Source: Candidatus Omnitrophota bacterium
GTDB taxonomy: Bacteria; Omnitrophota; Gorgyraeia; Gygaellales; Profunditerraquicolaceae
DNA: 11,137 nt
Assembly: GCA_028706895.1 (NCBI GenBank)
Contig: JAQTVG010000014.1
Coordinates: 1-11,137 of the forward strand
Reading direction: 5' to 3'
Both the position numbers and the translations under genes were made by a program. The stretch's first letter is position 1. Each line of letters starts with the position of its first letter. Of the stretch, positions 9,201 through 11,137 are shown in pieces. Below the pieces are notes generated by a model that was not told the DNA's origin, did no database searches, and saw only the letters and a list, made by a program, of their open reading frames with translations.

Positions 9201-11137
9201 TCAAGATGATATAAAAGGGGCTTTAAAAAATCTTTAGTCAGGATTATGTCATTATTTATCAAGACTATTACTTCATTTTCCGCCGCTTTAATGCCGCGGT
9301 TGCAGGTAAAGCCAAAGCCCCTGTTTCTTTTGTTTTGAATTATGCGGACTTTGGGGAAATTATTCCTGATAAAATCTACGCTTCCATCTTTGCTGCCATC
9401 GTCAACCACTAAAACCTCATTCTGCCCATCAGTAAATCCTTCCGCGGAAAAAACAGAAGGCAGGCATTCTTTCAAATAAGCAACTCCGTTATAGTTAGGG
9501 ATTACCATGCTGATTTTACTGTCTTTAACCGGCGCTACTTTTCTCTTCGGAGTTATTATCTTAAGTAATGGGCTAAGAATAATCGAGCTCGCGTATTCAA
9601 GCAAAAATAACAAGCTTAAGAATAAATAAACGGGGGTCAATATAAAACTAACCGCAAGCCACAATACCTGGCTTACCTTTCTTTTTATTGCATTAAATAA
9701 TGCGCGGGCATTTAAAAGGAGTGCCCATAGAGGGCGCAGGATATAACGAAAGCCGTCGGAATCATAAATACCATTAAGCTCGTCTCTTAGGTCTTTGGCC
9801 CACTTATCTCTAATGTCAATCTCTTCCTGCATGCGCCTGTCTTTTGATATCATCTCTTCCTGCATGCGCCTGTCTTTTGATATCATCTCTTCCCCGAGAC
9901 GGCTAATCTCAACATCTTTCTCTATCAGTTGGCCGTCTTTGATAAGGACCTGGTCCATGCGAAAACGCAGCTGGCTGGAAAGATTAGAGAGCTCTTCTTT
10001 ATAAGCAACAAGCTCTTGTTCTCTGTCGTGCATAATAACCGAATTTTTAGCTGATTCTTCGGCTAAACGGGTTAATTCCTCCCTGAGGGTATCAATTTCC
10101 GTTCTTCTCTCAATAATCTCTCCCTCTTTCAAAAGGACTTCATTCATCCTCTGGCGAAATTTATCCGTAATTGCTTTAAAATCATTTTTTAACTGGGCTA
10201 TCACAACATCCTGCCCAATCAGTTGCCCATCCTGAAGGCCGATTTCCTTCATGTGAGAACAAAGAATATTATCGGCGACATCGCGGATATCGGATAAAAA
10301 TCCGGTAAATGTTTTTTTATAAGCCGTTAATTCCTTTTCTTTTTCCTGCAAGGCATCGAGGTACCCCTGCAGAACATCCAGGTATCCCTGTTTTTCCTGC
10401 TGAATCAGGCTAACCTGCGCGGTTAAACCATCTATGCGGGCGTCCCTATCGCCTATTTCACCGAATGTATCCTTAAGCTCTTTGTTTACCTGGGTCAGTT
10501 CGGCATTGGCTTTATCCCGTTCATCAGAAATCTCATTACATTTTTTAGCCAAAAGGTCATTTTCTAAATTATTGATTCTTTTTGCCTCTGCAAATAATTC
10601 AGAAAGCGTTTCTTTTGCTATTCCCGCGGGTTGGGTTTTAACTAATTTTAAGACTATCTCGGGTATTAAACTATAAAGGCTGCCAAGAGAACCCAAAGAC
10701 TTCTTTACGGTAAAATATCCGCTGCCCAACAGAGAACTGCTTAGTTTATTGGGATAATGCTTGGCCAGAAATAATAAGCGGTTCCTCTCAATATAATAAC
10801 GGCTGAGTTCTTCGCTTCCTGTCCCGTGAAATTTATGATAAGCCACGCTTAGAGGGACGAATATTAATTTATAGCCTCTCTGCTTCAGCCTTAAAGACAT
10901 ATCCGTATCCTCGCCATACATTATAAAATCTTCATCGAATAACCCTGCATCCCGAAAGACGTCTTTTCTATACAACACCGCAGCACCGCATAAGCTGGGG
11001 ACCTCTTCAATGGTATCGTATCGCTTGCTCTCCTGGCCGGCGCCCCGCTCTCCCCAGTAGAAATTAGGAAGTTCATAATGGCCCGTATTTTGGATCTTAC
11101 CCGCCATATTCAAAACCTTGCTGCCGACACAAGCAAT
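6251..11137 (-). CDS. Giant glycosyltransferase fusion: GT2 (partial), coiled coil, hydrophobic segment, GT2, GT4, radical SAM; 5' end beyond window
   Basis: There are 1628 visible residues, numbered here from the right edge, and the frame is open into the edge. Residues 1-160 are the back half of a GT2 domain, with the acid motif GEDTD at 75-79. About 186-455 is a charged, repeat-rich coiled coil. Residues 489-521 are strongly hydrophobic. A complete second GT2 follows: VIPNYNG at 545-551, DDGS at 579-582, NND at 628-630 and WED at 729-731. About 861-1253 is a GT4 with an N-terminal SRFAPYPLNMGG and the donor-side region ISAGIKGKVLEAMACG, similar to EpsH1/PEP-CTERM-associated sugar transferases. 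A radical SAM domain begins near 1290, with Cys1303/1307/1310 and SGGEP at 1351-1355. Its tail has Cys1555, Cys1573, Cys1610, Cys1612 and Cys1616, an atypical SPASM-like set. A TTG at 11113 is not the true start, since the residues before it continue the GT2 fold. The protein probably builds several linkages of a surface glycan at the membrane. Confidence 0.88.
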   Translation of the reverse strand: MACVGSKVLNMAGKIQNTGHYELPNFYWGERGAGQESKRYDTIEEVPSLCGAAVLYRKDVFRDAGLFDEDFIMYGEDTDMSLRLKQRGYKLIFVPLSVAYHKFHGTGSEELSRYYIERNRLLFLAKHYPNKLSSSLLGSGYFTVKKSLGSLGSLYSLIPEIVLKLVKTQPAGIAKETLSELFAEAKRINNLENDLLAKKCNEISDERDKANAELTQVNKELKDTFGEIGDRDARIDGLTAQVSLIQQEKQGYLDVLQGYLDALQEKEKELTAYKKTFTGFLSDIRDVADNILCSHMKEIGLQDGQLIGQDVVIAQLKNDFKAITDKFRQRMNEVLLKEGEIIERRTEIDTLREELTRLAEESAKNSVIMHDREQELVAYKEELSNLSSQLRFRMDQVLIKDGQLIEKDVEISRLGEEMISKDRRMQEEMISKDRRMQEEIDIRDKWAKDLRDELNGIYDSDGFRYILRPLWALLLNARALFNAIKRKVSQVLWLAVSFILTPVYLFLSLLFLLEYASSIILSPLLKIITPKRKVAPVKDSKISMVIPNYNGVAYLKECLPSVFSAEGFTDGQNEVLVVDDGSKDGSVDFIRNNFPKVRIIQNKRNRGFGFTCNRGIKAAENEVIVLINNDIILTKDFLKPLLYHLEKEDVFAVTPKLYGWDRETFVWGMHMGHFDDGYIRLWNEADTRNGDRIKQASPSIFAIGGAMVFRKRDFIWLGGFDPIYRPNCWEDIDISYRALKRGLKVVYEPSSLMYHKGRATLTYERHKEIKNELLFTWKNITSGKLLKSHLNLLPRNLYKNKMAFLKGLFWALNHIPDALLERIWERGFVTEPEDQKIFNKIMLYYENFLKRGFRHRRAEKPNILLISRFAPYPLNMGGRIRMHNLVKLLSEKYNFILLSLIDHESELNNIPELKKIFSEVYLVHTKSELKTDFITKMLYPKKYKFALSYSQELIDKLKEIQESVAFDLVHIESNELLYLVDHVKYAPLVYTEHDISILNPGKSYYKQNGYIIPSPFDYLRRFHFHASKISKIDKVITLSKEDEEVLRAFFPKSDITLVPTGVNLEHFSFRNNTEKSRKLIFVGHYRHYPNEDAIVYFAKKIFPLIRKKAPDVKLLIVGSNPTANVENLSRIKNVVLVGGVADVKPYLDEADVFVNSIRISAGIKGKVLEAMACGVPVVSTEAGSSGIDAKPGEEILIADNPRKFANQVIRLLSNEGLRHTLINNARHLAEDKYDWYKCVNKLDAVYKDLLFASEYEALRPFRTEEIINKIKGFVEQKIEQTNGNLTNYNKGPEELHIELTYNCNSKCIMCDLWDYNKRHRCPDKQELSLDEIKRFVEEARLLQKTKIVVLSGGEPFLRNDLVDICGFFTKQLPDTSIRILTNGVNTETIVAKTREVFDKFQPKSLWLGSSLDGIGKEHDRIRGSQGAFAALCKTINQCKKELPQVRFSATFTLTPYNIGQLIPVKQFASNEGLDFFAQFVVPKEAREEFVWTPQNLNLAEKEIMQVIQEMVDKSDQQALLDSIDKVQDKSLISQIYYWAGLIKYQTNPQRYFKNCVSGAKFAMFNPYGDLFFCPNHKGSFIGNIRKERFDDLWFSEKAQHLRDFIKDGNCHCWLICIVSPILEKALNN
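9819..9893 (-). repeat. Perfect 33-bp tandem repeat inside the coiled coil
   Basis: Two identical 33-bp units (9821-9853 and 9854-9886) are followed by 7 further matching bases and preceded by 2, so period-33 identity runs across 75 bases. The repeat is in frame and encodes the 11-residue unit EEMISKDRRMQ twice, with a third partial EE. Eleven residues is a hendecad, three helical turns, so copies can be gained or lost without breaking the coiled coil. Perfect identity at the DNA level points to a recent duplication and possible length variation between strains. Confidence 0.95.
10346..10387 (-). repeat. Imperfect 21-bp tandem duplication encoding GYLDVLQ-GYLDALQ
   Basis: Two adjacent 21-base units (10387-10367 and 10366-10346) encode seven-residue repeats differing at one residue, Val versus Ala. 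The unit is exactly one heptad, so it extends the coiled coil in register. Several base differences separate the copies, so it looks older than the perfect 33-bp repeat nearby. Confidence 0.85.

Noticed and set aside
9819..9893. CRISPR-like direct repeats
   Set aside because: The units are directly abutting with no spacers, only two full copies exist, and they are in frame within a coding region.
9795..10004. Plus-strand frame with a repeated protein segment
   Set aside because: The repetition is only the reverse reading of the 33-bp repeat in the minus-strand coiled coil.

Overview
The window is one dense block of bacterial genes, all on the minus strand, and it is cut at both ends. Five coding regions fill nearly all of it. 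Gaps between genes are 13, 25 and 2 bases, plus one 4-base ATGA overlap, so the block reads as a single polycistronic unit. Its promoter and first start codon lie beyond the right edge. I saw no tRNA, rRNA, CRISPR array, insertion sequence, terminator hairpin or convincing internal promoter.

In transcription order (right to left) the genes are as follows. (1) 11137-6251 is the 3' part of a very large multidomain protein: the back half of a GT2 glycosyltransferase, a long coiled coil, a hydrophobic membrane-type segment, a complete second GT2 domain, a GT4 domain resembling the EpsH1/PEP-CTERM-associated sugar transferases, and a C-terminal radical SAM domain. (2) 6237-5074 is a stand-alone radical SAM/SPASM protein. 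(3) 5048-3774 is a membrane-anchored SGNH/GDSL hydrolase with TPR repeats inserted inside the catalytic domain. (4) 3777-1072 is a B12-binding-type radical SAM domain, a TPR segment and a second radical SAM/SPASM domain in one chain. (5) 1069-1 is a second SGNH-TPR protein, paralogous to (3), whose C-terminus lies beyond the left edge.

Together they look like part of a cell-surface polysaccharide or glycolipid locus. Three glycosyltransferase domains would assemble sugars on the cytosolic face, four radical SAM domains would modify the glycan, lipid or a protein carrier, and two anchored SGNH proteins would act outside the membrane, perhaps as esterases or acyl-transfer enzymes. The substrate cannot be read from the sequence.

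The organism is an AT-leaning, probably uncultured bacterium using the standard code, with UGA and UAG both used as stops. Giant fused glycosyltransferases, abundant B12/radical SAM proteins and SGNH-TPR proteins recall Omnitrophota (OP3) or similar lineages. This is an impression from gene style, not a placement by marker genes.
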